DNA from: Bifidobacteriaceae bacterium
Lineage (GTDB): Bacteria > Actinomycetota > Actinomycetes > Actinomycetales > WQXJ01
Assembly (NCBI GenBank): GCA_031281585.1
Contig: JAITFE010000100.1
Coordinates: 49,710-113,709 of the forward strand
Direction of reading: 5' to 3'
Length of the DNA: 64,000 bases
Shown here: piece after piece, positions 34,910 through 44,797 of the stretch
Position numbering within the stretch: the stretch's first letter is position 1
Layout: every line of letters begins with the position of its first letter
The notes under the pieces: generated by a model
Databases searched by the model: none
What the model was told of the DNA's origin: nothing
The model's input: only the letters and a program-made list of their open reading frames with translations
Made by a program: the position numbers and the translations under genes

Positions 34910-37797
34910 GCGATCAGGGGCAAGACTCCGGGACTGAAGGACTTCAGCCGCGGCGTGGCGGCGACGGTTATAGCGGTGCTGGCGGCGACCAGTCCGGCGG
35001 CAGGGGCCGTGATGGCGGCGACTATCGGGGCGCGAGTGGTGGCCGGTCCGGGTCTGATGGCGGGCGCGGCGGGTACCGCGACCGCGGAGATCGGTCGGGC
35101 AGCCGAGGCCGGTCTGAGGGCGGCTACCGAGGTCGCGGAGGCGAGCGGCCCGGATTTGACGGCGGCCGAGGCGGCTACGGCGGCGGATCGCGTTTTGGCG
35201 GTGGCGGGTACCGGGACCGCGAGGGCGGCAAGTCGAGCAATGAGCGGCCCAGCGGCAGGGGCCGGTCTGAAGGCGGTTACCGGGATCGTGGTGGCGACCG
35301 GCCCGGATTTGACGGCGGCCGAGGCGGGTACGGCGGTGGATCGCGCTCCGGCGGTGGGTACCGGGACCGCGATGGCGGCAAGTCGGGTGGTGAGCGGTCC
35401 GGCTACCGCCGTGACGAGGGCGGCTATCGGGGTCGTGGTGGCGAACGGACCGGGCTTGGCGGCGGGGGACCGCGTTCCGGCGGTAGCGGGTACCGGGATC
35501 GGGATGGCGGTGATCGGTCGGGTGGTCGGGGCCGCCCGGACGGCGGTTACGGGGATCGCGCTGGCCGGTCGGGCGGCGCTGGGTACCGCGACCGGGATGG
35601 CGGCAAGTCGGGTGGTGAGCGGTCCGGCTACCGCCCTGATGAGGGCGGTTATCGGGGTCGTGGGGGCGACCGGCACGGGTTTGGCGGCGGGGGACCGCAT
35701 TCCGGCGGTGGCGGGTACCGGGATCGGGATGGCGGTGAGGCGCGCGGTGATCGGTCGGGTGGTCGGGGCCGCTCGGACGGCGGTTACGGGGATCGCGCTG
35801 GCCGGTCGGGCTTCGGCGGTGGCGGGTATCGCGACCGTGAGGGCGGCAAGTCGGGTGGTGAGCGGTCCGGCTACGGCCGTGATGAAGGCGGTTATCGCGG
35901 TCGTGGTGGCGACCGGCCAGGGTTTGGCGGCGGCAGCAGCGGCGGATCGCGTCTTGGCGGTGCCGGGTACCGCGACCGTGAGGGCGGCAAGTCCGGCGGT
36001 GAGCGGTCCGGCTACGGCCGTGATGAGGGCGGTTATCGGGGTCGTGGGGGCGACCGGTCCGGGTTTGGCGGCGGGTACCGCGACCGGGACGGCGGCAAAT
36101 CGGGTGGTGACCGCTCCGGCTACGGTCGGGATGAGGGCGGTTATCGGGGTCGTGGCGGCGACCGGCCCGGTTTCCGCGGCGGACGCGATGGGCAAGCCCG
36201 CGACGGTGGTGAGGCGGGCGGCAATGACCGCGCCGATGGAGCTGACGTGGGCCACGACGGCAGCGGGGTAAGCGGTGATCGGTCAGGCGGCACGGACCGG
36301 ACAGACGGTGGTTACCAAGGCCGAAGCGGTGACCGGGCCAGATTCGGTTCCGGGCACGGCCGGAATTCTGCCGGCGGCCCACAGCGGGGTTCGGGTCCAC
36401 GCCGCAGTTGGTCCGCGCAGGCTCCCTCCGAGCGTCAGCGCTCGGCCGACGCTCCCCGTCTGGCCGCATACGACCTGCTCAGGGCAGTCCACCGGGGCGC
36501 TTATGCCAATCTGACACTGCCGTCCATGCTGACTGATCGGAGAATTACAGGCCGCGACGCGGCCTTTGCGACCGAGTTGGGCTATGGGGCCATCCGGATG
36601 CGAGGCCAGTACGACGCCGTGATCGCGAAGGTCGCAGGACGCGACGAAGTCGACGACGCGGTGATGGACGTCCTGCGTCTTGGCCTGCACCAAATCGCGG
36701 CCATGCGCGTGCCAGACCATGCGGCTGTGGCCGCTACCGTGGCGATTGCGCGTGAGGCACTCGGCATTGGGCCGAGCGGCTTCGTCAACGCGATCCTGCG
36801 GGCGGTCACCGAGGGAGGCTACGAAACTCTGCTCGAAGAAGTCGCGCCAGTCGGCGACGATTCGTTGGAGAACTTGGCCATCCGCCACTCCCACCCGGCC
36901 TGGGTGGTGCGCGCGCTGAGGCAAGCGCTGATCAGCTCGGGGCGCGACCCGGCGGACCTGCCAGCCGTGCTCGCGGCGGGCAACAGCCAGCCGCCGCTGA
37001 CGCTAGCGGCCCGGCCGGGGCTGATCACCGTTGAGCAGTTGGCGGAACAGATCCAGTCCAGATCAGAACGCCCAGCCCAACCGGGCAGGTTCGTTCCCAG
37101 CGCCCTGATAATGGGGCGCGGGGCGCCTGGCGACCTGGTGGCCGTGCGCCGTGCTCAAGCGGGTGTTCAGGACGAGGGCTCCCAACTGGTCGCATGGGCT
37201 TTGGCGGAGGCCCCCTTGGTGGATGACCAGGGCAATTGGCTGGATCTCTGCGCCGGTCCGGGCGGTAAGGCGGCGCTGCTGGGCGGGATCGCCCAGGAAA
37301 GGGGCGGCCATCTGACCGCCAACGAGCCGCAACCGCACCGGGCGGAACTGGTGCGGGGCGCGATCAGGCGGCTGCCCAACGCCGTCACCGTCACGGAACT
37401 GGACGGCCGCGAGGTCGAGGGCCAATACGACCGTGTGTTGGTGGACGTGCCCTGCACCGGGTTGGGCGCGCTGAGGCGGCGGCCGGAAGCGCGCTGGCGG
37501 CATTCGCCCGCAGACCTGGGGAGCCTGGGTCCGCTGCAGCGCGACTTGTTGCGCGCGGCGATCAACGTGACGCGGCCGGGAGGGGTGATCGCGTACACCA
37601 CCTGCTCGCCGCACTTGGCGGAAACCCGCCTGGTGGTCCAGGACGTTCTTGAGGGCCGGCCGGACGCCACGGTGATCGACGCCCGGCAAGTCGCCCTCAT
37701 TCCAGAAGACGCTGTCGGCGAGGATGGATTCGCGCAACTCTGGACTGATCGGCACGGCACAGACGCCATGTTCCTGGCTCTAATCCGCCGGTCGTAG
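34906..37797 (+). CDS. rsmB: 16S rRNA m5C967 methyltransferase with giant RGG-like extension
   Basis: A 963-residue protein, roughly twice the usual RsmB length. Residues from about 516 are a normal RsmB: NusB-like domain ([16 protein letters not shown]), then the SAM-dependent domain with DLCAGPGGK, the PC motif in DVPCTGLG (Cys850) and the TC motif in YTTCSPH (Cys900). The first 505 or so residues are Gly, Arg, Asp, Ser and Tyr, with seven imperfect blocks of 33-80 residues built on [13 protein letters not shown] and [17 protein letters not shown]. Such RGG-like regions bind RNA and can phase-separate. Other actinobacterial RsmB proteins have shorter extensions of this kind. The start overlaps the fmt stop (ATGA). 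Confidence 0.9.
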   Translation: MSDQGQDSGTEGLQPRRGGDGYSGAGGDQSGGRGRDGGDYRGASGGRSGSDGGRGGYRDRGDRSGSRGRSEGGYRGRGGERPGFDGGRGGYGGGSRFGGGGYRDREGGKSSNERPSGRGRSEGGYRDRGGDRPGFDGGRGGYGGGSRSGGGYRDRDGGKSGGERSGYRRDEGGYRGRGGERTGLGGGGPRSGGSGYRDRDGGDRSGGRGRPDGGYGDRAGRSGGAGYRDRDGGKSGGERSGYRPDEGGYRGRGGDRHGFGGGGPHSGGGGYRDRDGGEARGDRSGGRGRSDGGYGDRAGRSGFGGGGYRDREGGKSGGERSGYGRDEGGYRGRGGDRPGFGGGSSGGSRLGGAGYRDREGGKSGGERSGYGRDEGGYRGRGGDRSGFGGGYRDRDGGKSGGDRSGYGRDEGGYRGRGGDRPGFRGGRDGQARDGGEAGGNDRADGADVGHDGSGVSGDRSGGTDRTDGGYQGRSGDRARFGSGHGRNSAGGPQRGSGPRRSWSAQAPSERQRSADAPRLAAYDLLRAVHRGAYANLTLPSMLTDRRITGRDAAFATELGYGAIRMRGQYDAVIAKVAGRDEVDDAVMDVLRLGLHQIAAMRVPDHAAVAATVAIAREALGIGPSGFVNAILRAVTEGGYETLLEEVAPVGDDSLENLAIRHSHPAWVVRALRQALISSGRDPADLPAVLAAGNSQPPLTLAARPGLITVEQLAEQIQSRSERPAQPGRFVPSALIMGRGAPGDLVAVRRAQAGVQDEGSQLVAWALAEAPLVDDQGNWLDLCAGPGGKAALLGGIAQERGGHLTANEPQPHRAELVRGAIRRLPNAVTVTELDGREVEGQYDRVLVDVPCTGLGALRRRPEARWRHSPADLGSLGPLQRDLLRAAINVTRPGGVIAYTTCSPHLAETRLVVQDVLEGRPDATVIDARQVALIPEDAVGEDGFAQLWTDRHGTDAMFLALIRRS
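34960..36230 (+). repeat. Degenerate coding repeats of the RsmB extension
   Basis: Seven variable-length blocks encode Gly/Arg/Tyr-rich units. Near-identical stretches recur at DNA level, for example the one encoding [11 protein letters not shown]. Other frames of this stretch are also free of stops because of the base composition, but they encode nothing recognisable. Confidence 0.8.
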
Positions 37798-37832
37798 GAG
37801 TCTGCGGGCGGCGCGCCGGGCCGCGTTTGGCC

Positions 37833-38205
37833 CTCGCCGAACCGGTTTCCGGCCGCGAGTGCGACTTTGAAGCTCTTCCTGATCCGCTGGTGGATCAGGA
37901 TCGTGGTTTGGGTCGCAGTTGGCCCCGGCTGAGCCTGGTTTCCGGCCGCGAGTGCGGCCTTGGAGCTCTTCGTGATCCGCTGGTGGATCAGGATCGTGGT
38001 TTGGGTTGCACTTCGGGGTCTGCGGGCGGTTCCGGAGCGGGCAAATGCGACCTTGAAGCTCTTCATGATCCGCTGGTGGATCAGGATCGTCGTTTGGGTT
38101 GCACTTCGGGGTCTGCGGGCGGTTCCGGGGCGGGCAAATGCGACTTTGGAGCTCTTCGTGATCCACTCGTGGATCAGGATCGTCGTTTGGGTTGCAGTAG
38201 GCACC
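37833..38205 (+). repeat. Four tandem 93-bp repeats, each with a hairpin
   Basis: Four contiguous units with an exact 93-bp period fill most of the gap between rsmB and arc. Each contains an inverted repeat at 37880-37897, 37973-37990, 38066-38083 and 38159-38176. Units one to three read TGATCCGCTGGTGGATCA, with one G-U pair in RNA. Unit four reads TGATCCACTCGTGGATCA, with that pair changed to A-U, so pairing is kept. The units are contiguous with no spacers, so this is not a CRISPR. The rest of the gap to 38290 holds no gene that I trust. Confidence 0.85.
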
Positions 38206-38290
38206 CGCCGAGCCCACCCCTGCCCGGGCACCGTCGAACGGGTGACGGGCCCCTCCGGCGCGGCCGCCGCCGCAGACGCGGGCCTGGACA

Positions 38291-38296
38291 TAGGGT
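38291..38296 (+). promoter_or_regulatory. -10-like box of arc
   Basis: TAGGGT is followed by 7 bp and the arc GTG, the same arrangement as for metK. A leaderless message is likely. Confidence 0.4.
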
Positions 38297-38303
38297 TAAC
38301 GGC

Positions 38304-39836
38304 GTGTCTGAGCAGAGCCCTTATGACCGCCAAGTCGCACGTGCCGCCTCGTTGGAGGAGAAGAACCGCCGCCTGACCCAGTCGTTGGTGTCCGCAAGGC
38401 AGCAGTTGGCGGAGGCCCGGCAGCAGGTGACGGACCTGTCACAGCCGCCTGGCACCTACGCACTGTTTTGGAGTTGGAATGACGACGGCTCGGCGGACGT
38501 GGTGCAGCAGGGCCGCCGCCTGCGGGTCGGAGTGGGCCCAGATGTCAACCGGGCCGCCCTGCTGCCAGGGCAAACGGTCGCATTGAGCCAAACGATGGCC
38601 CTGCTTAAGGGCGAGGCGTTTGAACGCACAGGCGAGGTCGCCGCCGTCAAAGAGGTGCTGAGCGAGGACCGCCTCCTGGTGCAAGGCCGAGCGGAAGAGG
38701 AAATGGTGCTCCGGCGGGCCGGGTCTCTCTTCGGCTTGAAGCTGCGGCCGGGCGACAGCCTGGCGATCGACCAGCGCAGCGGCTTCGCGTTCGAGGTGGT
38801 GGCGCGTTCGCACGCGGAGGACCTGGCGGCGGAGGACGTGGCGGATGTGGCGTACAGCGACATTGGCGGCCTAAAGGACCAAATCAGCCAACTGCGGGAC
38901 GCGGTGGAGTTGCCGTTCCGGCATCCGGAGTTGTACCGGGAGCACCGCCTGAGGGCGCCAAAGGGGGTGCTCCTCTACGGTCCGCCCGGCTGCGGCAAGA
39001 CCCTGATCGCCAAAGCGGTGGCGCGCTCCCTGGCGGGCGAGGACGCCAAGAGAGCGGTGTTCCTCAACATCAAGGGGCCGGAGTTGCTCAACAAGTACGT
39101 CGGAGAGACCGAGCGCCAGATCCGCGCCATCTTCGCGCGGGCTCGCGAAAAGGCGAGCCTGGGCGGCGCGGTCGTGGTCTTCTTCGATGAGATGGAGTCG
39201 CTCTTCCGGACTAGGGGCTCGGGGGTCTCCAGCGATGTGGAAACCACCGTGGTGCCGCAGTTGCTCGCGGAAATCGACGGGGTGGAGACGTTGGACAACG
39301 TGATCGTGATCGGCGCGTCGAACCGAGAGGACATGATCGACCCGGCCATCCTCAGGCCGGGCCGCTTGGACGTGAAGATCAAGATCGAGCGCCCGGACCG
39401 CCAAGGCGCGGCGGACATTTTCAGCAAGTACCTGGTGCAGGACCTGCCCTTTGGGGACGGCGAGGAAATCCCAACCATGATCGCGCGAACCGTGGAAATC
39501 ATGTACGCGACAACGCCCGAGAACCGCTTCTTGGAGGTCACCTACGCGTCCGGCGACCAGGAAATACTGTTCTACAAGGATTTCGCCTCCGGCGCGATGA
39601 TCCGCAACATTGTGGACCGCGCCAAGAGGGCCGCGATCAAAGAGCAACTCGAGTCTGGCCGCCGGGGCATCACCAGCGCGCATTTAGCGGCGGCCGTGGC
39701 CGCCGAGTTCGCCGAGAACGAGGACCTTCCCGGCACCACCAACGCCGACGATTGGGCCAGGGTCTCCGGACGCAAAGGCGAGCGGATCGTTTTCATGCGC
39801 ACGCTGGCCGGCGGCGGGCGTCAGGTCGAGGCATGA
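38304..39836 (+). CDS. arc: Proteasome-associated ATPase ARC/Mpa
   Basis: Hexameric AAA ATPase that recognises pupylated proteins and unfolds them. It has 510 residues. The N-terminal coiled coil (about 10-50, [20 protein letters not shown]) binds Pup, two OB domains follow, and the AAA core has Walker A GPPGCGKT, Walker [11 protein letters not shown] and the arginine-finger region RPGRLDVKI. The C-terminus ends [12 protein letters not shown] directly after the conserved [10 protein letters not shown], so the extension ending in Gly-Gln-Tyr-Leu that docks mycobacterial Mpa onto the 20S core is missing. The GTG is chosen from the family's usual N-terminus. The stop overlaps dop (ATGA). Confidence 0.95.
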   Translation: MSEQSPYDRQVARAASLEEKNRRLTQSLVSARQQLAEARQQVTDLSQPPGTYALFWSWNDDGSADVVQQGRRLRVGVGPDVNRAALLPGQTVALSQTMALLKGEAFERTGEVAAVKEVLSEDRLLVQGRAEEEMVLRRAGSLFGLKLRPGDSLAIDQRSGFAFEVVARSHAEDLAAEDVADVAYSDIGGLKDQISQLRDAVELPFRHPELYREHRLRAPKGVLLYGPPGCGKTLIAKAVARSLAGEDAKRAVFLNIKGPELLNKYVGETERQIRAIFARAREKASLGGAVVVFFDEMESLFRTRGSGVSSDVETTVVPQLLAEIDGVETLDNVIVIGASNREDMIDPAILRPGRLDVKIKIERPDRQGAADIFSKYLVQDLPFGDGEEIPTMIARTVEIMYATTPENRFLEVTYASGDQEILFYKDFASGAMIRNIVDRAKRAAIKEQLESGRRGITSAHLAAAVAAEFAENEDLPGTTNADDWARVSGRKGERIVFMRTLAGGGRQVEA

Positions 39837-41425
39837 GCCAACTCGCTTTCGGGATAGAGACCGAATATGGGGTCCTGTCGCCCGCCAGCCGCAACCCGGT
39901 CGAGCTGTCGAACTGGGTGGTCGCCGCCTACAAGGCCAGCCAGGAGGGGCGGGTGGCGCCGTGGGATTACCGCTCCGAGGACCCGCTCAACGACGCCCGC
40001 GGGTTCCATTTGGACCGCGCAGCCGCCCACCCCTCGCTGTTGACGGACCGCCCGTTGCCCGATGCCGTCCACGCAGCCACGGGGACGGCACCTTTCCCGC
40101 GGGGACCGGTTGGCCCGCCCGCCCGGGACCGGGGCGGCTCCGGCGCCGCCATGTTGACCAACGGCGCCCGGCTGTACGTGGACCACGCCCATCCCGAATA
40201 CGCCAGCCCGGAAACGACGTCCGCGCGGGAGGCGGCGCTGTGGGACGCCGCCGGCCAGCGGATCATGGCGAGAGCCGCCCAGCTTCTGGCGGACGCGGGC
40301 ACGCCGGTGGCCCTGTACAAGAACAACACTGATGGCCAAGGCGCGTCCTATGGGACGCATGAGAACTACCTGGTGGAGAGGTCGGTCGATTGGCAGCTGC
40401 TGGTCGATTTCATGACGCCGTTCCTGGTGACAAGGCAGATTTTCACGGGTTCGGGCCGGGTCGGCTTGGGGCCCCGGTCGGGGGAGGCGGGTTTCCAACT
40501 GTCGCAGCGGGCCGATTTCGTGGAGGCGGAGGTCGGCTTGGAGACCACGCTGAACCGCCCGATTGTCAACACCCGCGACGAGCCCCACGCCGATCCGGCG
40601 CGTTGGCGCCGGCTCCACGTGATTGTGGGCGACGCGACCATGATGGACGTTGCCACCTACGCCCGGTTGGGGATCACGGGCTTGGCGCTGCGGGCGTTGG
40701 CGATCAGCCCTCCCAGGGCGGCCGCCGAATTTGCCGACCGCGTGAGGTTGGCGGTGCCGGTCGCGGCCTTCCGCCAGGTCAGCCGGGACCTTTCGGTCTC
40801 GGAGCGGCTGGCGCTGCGCGCGGGCGGGGAGGCGACGGCGATCCAGGTGCAGCGCCGCTACCTAAGCTTCGTCCAGGCCGCGCTGAAACTGCCGGACGCG
40901 GAGGCTGTGGACTTGATCGACCGCTGGACGGCGCTGTTGGACGGGCTTGGCGACAATCCCTTGAGCGTGGCCCGCCAGGTCGAATGGGCGGCGAAGTTCC
41001 GGCTGCTGGAATCGCTGCGGGAACGGGGCGGCCTTGCCTGGGACCACCCGAAACTGCGGGCGGCGGACTTGAGATGGACGGACGTCGACCCGGCGCGTTG
41101 CCTGTTCGGCCGGGTCGCCCAGCGCGGCGAGGTCGAGTCGCTGTTCGAAAGTCCAGAAATCGACTGGGCGGTGCGGCACCCTCCCGCGTCCACCCGCGCC
41201 TACTTGAAGGGCCAGGCCCTCGCCCGGTATCCGGACGCGGTGGTCGCGGCCGGGTGGGATTCGCTGACGCTGGCTTGGTCCGGGGGCCAGGCGCGGTTGG
41301 CGCTGCCGAGCCCGCTGGCCGGCAGCTGCCTCCAGGTCGAGGCGGTGCTGGCGGAGGCCGCTTCGGCCAGGGACCTGGCGGAGCGGCTGGCGGGGGTCGA
41401 CCTGGCGGGCGAGGCGGTCCGGTGA
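39833..41425 (+). CDS. dop: Pup deamidase/depupylase Dop
   Basis: Converts the C-terminal Gln of Pup to Glu and removes Pup from targets. It has 530 residues of the glutamine-synthetase-like carboxylate-amine ligase fold. The N-terminal [14 protein letters not shown] carries the Mg/ATP-binding glutamates, and the Dop-specific [17 protein letters not shown] separates it from PafA. Metal and ATP contacts continue in [14 protein letters not shown]. The ATG overlaps the arc stop and the stop overlaps the next GTG, so arc, dop and the DUF3097 gene form one unit. Confidence 0.95.
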   Translation: MSQLAFGIETEYGVLSPASRNPVELSNWVVAAYKASQEGRVAPWDYRSEDPLNDARGFHLDRAAAHPSLLTDRPLPDAVHAATGTAPFPRGPVGPPARDRGGSGAAMLTNGARLYVDHAHPEYASPETTSAREAALWDAAGQRIMARAAQLLADAGTPVALYKNNTDGQGASYGTHENYLVERSVDWQLLVDFMTPFLVTRQIFTGSGRVGLGPRSGEAGFQLSQRADFVEAEVGLETTLNRPIVNTRDEPHADPARWRRLHVIVGDATMMDVATYARLGITGLALRALAISPPRAAAEFADRVRLAVPVAAFRQVSRDLSVSERLALRAGGEATAIQVQRRYLSFVQAALKLPDAEAVDLIDRWTALLDGLGDNPLSVARQVEWAAKFRLLESLRERGGLAWDHPKLRAADLRWTDVDPARCLFGRVAQRGEVESLFESPEIDWAVRHPPASTRAYLKGQALARYPDAVVAAGWDSLTLAWSGGQARLALPSPLAGSCLQVEAVLAEAASARDLAERLAGVDLAGEAVR

Positions 41426-42282
41426 GCGGGTGGGACCGTTACGGCCGCGACGTGCTGACGCGGGATCCGCACGCTCCCAGGCGGACCCAGTCGAGAAAAG
41501 TCGAGGCTGAGATCGGGCTGGTGGTGGAGGACGCGGAAACCGGCTGGGTGGGCGCGATCGTCAAGGTGGAGAAGTCGGGCGGGATGCTGGTGGCGTCGCT
41601 CGAGGACCGGCACGGCCGCGTGCGGGGCTTCCGGCTGGGGCCGGGGTTTCTGATCGACGGCCAGCCGGTGGTCCTGACCCGAGCGGTCGGGTCGAATCCG
41701 GGGGTGCTGAAGCGGCGGACGGCGTCCGGGTCGCTGGCTGTCCAGGGTGCGAAAGCGCGGGTGGCGCGGGTCTCGCGCATCTGGGTGGAGGGGCGCCACG
41801 ACGCGGAACTGGTCGCCAAGGTCTGGGGGGAGGACTTGGCGCTGGAGGGAGTGGTCGTGGAAATGCTGGACGGGATTGACCATCTGGCGGATCGGGCGGC
41901 GGACTTCGGCCCGGCGGCGCAAGGGGCCAGGCTCGGCGTGCTGGTGGACCACCTGGTCGAGGGATCGAAGGAGTGGCGGATCGCTGAGTCGGTGACGGCC
42001 AACTGCGAGCCGGGGTCGATCCTGATTTTGGGTCACCCGTACGTGGACATCTGGCAGGCGGTACGCCCCGAACGCTTGGGCCTTGCGGCCTGGCCGAGGA
42101 TTGAGCGCGGGACGGACTGGAAGACGGGGGTTCTGAGCGAACTGGGCTGGCGCCACCGCGACCAGGGCGACCTGGCGAGGGCATGGCTACGCATCTTGGG
42201 ATCGGTCAGCCACCTCTCCCACCTGGACCCGGCGCTGACCGGCCGGGTCGAGGAGCTAATCGACTTCGTAACGGCCCCGTGA
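41422..42282 (+). CDS. DUF3097 family protein
   Basis: A 286-residue protein found almost only in actinobacteria. Family features are EIGLVVEDAETGWVGAIVKVE, LEDRHGRVRGFRLGPGFLIDG, RRTASGSLAV and RIWVEGRHDAELVAKVWG, the last resembling a Toprim-like core with Glu and Asp residues. No biochemical role is established. The GTG start overlapping the dop stop places it in the proteasome-associated transcript, which hints at, but does not prove, a link. Confidence 0.85.
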   Translation: MSGWDRYGRDVLTRDPHAPRRTQSRKVEAEIGLVVEDAETGWVGAIVKVEKSGGMLVASLEDRHGRVRGFRLGPGFLIDGQPVVLTRAVGSNPGVLKRRTASGSLAVQGAKARVARVSRIWVEGRHDAELVAKVWGEDLALEGVVVEMLDGIDHLADRAADFGPAAQGARLGVLVDHLVEGSKEWRIAESVTANCEPGSILILGHPYVDIWQAVRPERLGLAAWPRIERGTDWKTGVLSELGWRHRDQGDLARAWLRILGSVSHLSHLDPALTGRVEELIDFVTAP

Positions 42283-42311
42283 CGGATTCACGCGAAGGAG
42301 GTGCTAACGAC

Positions 42312-42935
42312 GTGAGGGCAATTGAGGCGGCCAAGCGCGGGCCCGGCGGCAGCCCGATCGCCCGGCTGATCGCGCTGACAATGTGCGTGGGCGTTCTGGC
42401 CGGTGGCGGATGCGCCACCAGCTACTCCGAACTGGCGTCTACCGGGCCGTTGGACTTCGGCATGGCCGACGGCGGAGGGGCGCTGTACGGGATGTGCCAC
42501 TCGGGCGACGGCACCAGCAACTCTTTGGGCGGTCTGAGGGGCTGGAACTCCTCGTCGAAGGACGCTCTGGTCCTGGACTCGGTCGCGGTGGGCGGCGGCG
42601 TTGGCGTGGAAGTGGCAGAGAGCTACATCGTGCCTCTGGCGGGTGTTGACAGCGAGTCATTCGGATCGGGCTTCACGTTGCCGTCTGAACAGGCCCCCGG
42701 CGCTGAGGACGCGCTGAGCGAAGAGCAGCTGGAACTGTGGCAAAAAAGGATCCCGCTGGAAGGAGCGCAAATCGGCCCCGGCGAAGCCTTCAACCTCCTT
42801 GTCGGGGTGGTGCCAACGGTTGATCGGGGTGCGACCTCCGAATGGCTGGAGGTTCGTTACCACGTCGGTGGCCGTAGACACATCAGCTATCCCGGTATTG
42901 GGGCGGAGTTCCTCGGGCCGGATGAATGCGCGTAG
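42312..42935 (+). CDS. Predicted secreted protein or lipoprotein, unknown
   Basis: A 207-residue protein I do not recognise. A hydrophobic N-terminal segment (IARLIALTMCVGVLAGGGC) could be a signal peptide with a weak lipobox (AGGGC), giving a lipid-anchored protein that begins CATSYSELAS. The remainder has few charges early on, then an acidic middle (SEEQLELWQKRI) and a beta-rich end (SEWLEVRYHVGGRRHISY). The GTG is chosen because AAGGAGG lies about 10 bp upstream; a longer frame overlaps the previous gene. Confidence 0.6.
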   Translation: MRAIEAAKRGPGGSPIARLIALTMCVGVLAGGGCATSYSELASTGPLDFGMADGGGALYGMCHSGDGTSNSLGGLRGWNSSSKDALVLDSVAVGGGVGVEVAESYIVPLAGVDSESFGSGFTLPSEQAPGAEDALSEEQLELWQKRIPLEGAQIGPGEAFNLLVGVVPTVDRGATSEWLEVRYHVGGRRHISYPGIGAEFLGPDECA

Positions 42936-43085
42936 CGATCGATCCGGCGTGGGGGCGTTGGCAGAGGTTTGCGCGAACTGGACGCGCCTGACCAATAGGC
43001 GGCCCGCTGAGCGGACGGCGGTCATGAGAATTCGCCGCCCGCCGGAGAGCAACGGGGCCTGGTTCGCGTACCGTGCCGCAAAAGA

Positions 43086-43111
43086 CCCGCCGGGCGCGGT
43101 GGCCCGGCGGG
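43086..43111. terminator. Perfect 10-bp hairpin between genes
   Basis: CCCGCCGGGC and GCCCGGCGGG flank a 6-base loop. On the minus strand a TCTTTT run follows, but on the plus strand no T-tract does. It may end the lipoprotein transcript or act as a leader hairpin for the transporter. The rest of the 42936-43136 gap shows nothing else. Confidence 0.5.
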
Positions 43112-43136
43112 CACGGCCGCGAAAGGACGCCCGCTC

Positions 43137-44672
43137 GTGTTGACTGACACTGCCCCGCAGGAAACGCCCGATCAAGGCGCGGAGCGCGATGGGACCGCGC
43201 CCGGCACAAAGCAGCTGGTCAAGGGCCCGCCGCGGCCGGGCGGGATCCGCCCGGTCCGGCTGGTGCCGACGCTGATTCCCCTGGCGGTGGGGCTTCTGGT
43301 CTGGTTCTTGCCGGGCCCGGACGGGGTGAGCCCCAAGGGATGGCACATGCTGGCCATCTTCCTGGCCACGGTGATCGGCATCATCACGAAGCCGCTGCCG
43401 ATGGGCGCGGTTTGCATTGTGGGCCTGGTGGCGTCCGTGTTGACGGGCACGGTGCCCATGAAAGCCGCCGAGCCGGGCGGCCCCTCGGCGCTGATGGGCT
43501 TCGCGGATCCGACCATTTGGCTGATCGTCACGGCGTTCTTGATCTCCAGAGGTTTCATCAAGACGGGGCTCGGCCGGCGCCTGGGCCTGGCCTTCGTGTC
43601 CCGGATGGGCGGGTCCACGCTGGGCGTGTCCTACTCGCTCGCGCTGGCGGACTTGGTGCTCGCCCCGGCCATTCCGTCCGCCACGGCCCGCGGCGGCGGC
43701 ATGATGACGCCCATCATGCGCTCGGTCGCGGAGCTCTACGACTCGCGTCCGGGCCCCACCGCGCGGCGGGCGGGGGCGTTCCTCGCCATCAACGTGGGGC
43801 AGGTCAACGCCATCACCTGCGCCATGTTCCTCACCTCGATGGCCGGCAACCCGATGATCGCCTCCCTGGCCGCTGGCCAGGGCGTCACCATCTCCTGGAC
43901 CAGTTGGGCGGTGGGCGCGCTGGTGCCGGGGCTGGCGGCGCTGGTGGTGGTCCCCTGGGTGGTCTACAAGGTTTACCCGCCGGAGTTGAAGCGGACCCCG
44001 GAGGCGCAGGCGATGGCCCGCCGCGAGTTGAAGGAGCAAGGCCCCATGACCCCGGGGGAATGGGTCATGGCCGGCACCTTCGCGCTGCTGTTGGCGCTCT
44101 GGACAGTCGGCGACATGGCGCTGGGCGTCAGCGCCACCACCACGGGGTTCGTCGGATTCGTGGTCCTCCTGGTGACGGGCGTGTTGACCTGGGAGGACGT
44201 GACCAAGGAGAAAGCGGCCTGGGACACCATGATCTGGTTCGCGGTCCTCATGACGATGGCCGCGGCGCTCAGCCACTACGGGTTGATCGACTACATCGCG
44301 AACCTGGCCGGCTCCTCGCTCGCCTCCTTCAGTTGGCCGGTGGCATTTGTGCTCCTGACCCTGGTGTACTTCTTCTCGCACTATCTTTTCGCCTCGGCGA
44401 TCGCCCACATCTCCGCCATGTACCTCGCTTTCCTCGCGGCCGCCATCCAAGTGGGGACGCCGCCCATGTTCGCGGCCTTGGTGCTCGGCTACATTTCCAA
44501 CCTGATCATGTCGCTGACCCAGTACGCGGGCGGCGCAAGCCCCGCCGTGTTCGGCACGGGCTACAACACGGTGGGGCAGTGGTGGCGCGTCAGCTTCGTC
44601 GCCGCACTCGCCTCGATCGCCGTGTGGATGAGCGTGGGTGGCGGCTGGCTCAAGCTCATCGGCTACTGGTAA
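43137..44672 (+). CDS. DASS-family anion (dicarboxylate) transporter
   Basis: A 511-residue polytopic membrane protein of the divalent anion:sodium symporter family, near the CitT/SodiT1 (2-oxoglutarate/malate) branch. Helices run from residue 38 to the end. The two helix-hairpin substrate/sodium motifs are visible: PAIPSATARGGGMMTPIM with SMAGNPMIASL, and FASAIAHISAMY with SLTQYAGGASPAVFGTGY. The likely substrate is a di- or tricarboxylate. The GTG has GAAAGGA about 9 bp upstream. Confidence 0.88.
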   Translation: MLTDTAPQETPDQGAERDGTAPGTKQLVKGPPRPGGIRPVRLVPTLIPLAVGLLVWFLPGPDGVSPKGWHMLAIFLATVIGIITKPLPMGAVCIVGLVASVLTGTVPMKAAEPGGPSALMGFADPTIWLIVTAFLISRGFIKTGLGRRLGLAFVSRMGGSTLGVSYSLALADLVLAPAIPSATARGGGMMTPIMRSVAELYDSRPGPTARRAGAFLAINVGQVNAITCAMFLTSMAGNPMIASLAAGQGVTISWTSWAVGALVPGLAALVVVPWVVYKVYPPELKRTPEAQAMARRELKEQGPMTPGEWVMAGTFALLLALWTVGDMALGVSATTTGFVGFVVLLVTGVLTWEDVTKEKAAWDTMIWFAVLMTMAAALSHYGLIDYIANLAGSSLASFSWPVAFVLLTLVYFFSHYLFASAIAHISAMYLAFLAAAIQVGTPPMFAALVLGYISNLIMSLTQYAGGASPAVFGTGYNTVGQWWRVSFVAALASIAVWMSVGGGWLKLIGYW

Positions 44673-44695
44673 CCGGCCGACCGCCAACAGGTAGA

Positions 44696-44724
44696 CGATG
44701 CCGTGTGGCCGGCCGGACGGCATC
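44696..44724. terminator. Hairpin made by an inverted pair of the CGATGCCGT word
   Basis: CGATGCCGT (44696-44704) and ACGGCATCG (44716-44724) form a perfect 9-bp stem with a loop of 11 bases, 23 bp after the transporter stop. There is no T-tract. It probably ends transcription or protects the 3' end, and it is the clearest paired instance of the recurrent word. Confidence 0.6.
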
Positions 44725-44797
44725 GGGCAAGTTTGGCGCGTCGGGGCGCCGCCGTGTCCCGTGAGCGCTATTGACTACCTCTGCCAGAATTGTCCCC

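Noticed and set aside
34955..36271. Long open frames in other phases and on the minus strand over the RsmB extension
   Set aside because: They arise because the repeats have strongly biased composition. They are Ala/Val/Thr-rich or Arg-rich, match no family and lie inside a gene whose start overlaps fmt.
37833..38205. The 93-bp array as a CRISPR
   Set aside because: Units are contiguous and similar along their whole length, with no unique spacers and no cas genes nearby.
37827..38303. An in-frame upstream extension of ARC encoding the 93-bp repeats as protein
   Set aside because: The ARC family begins with the coiled coil near the GTG at 38304, a -10-like box lies just before it, and the repeats are open in all frames because 93 is divisible by three.
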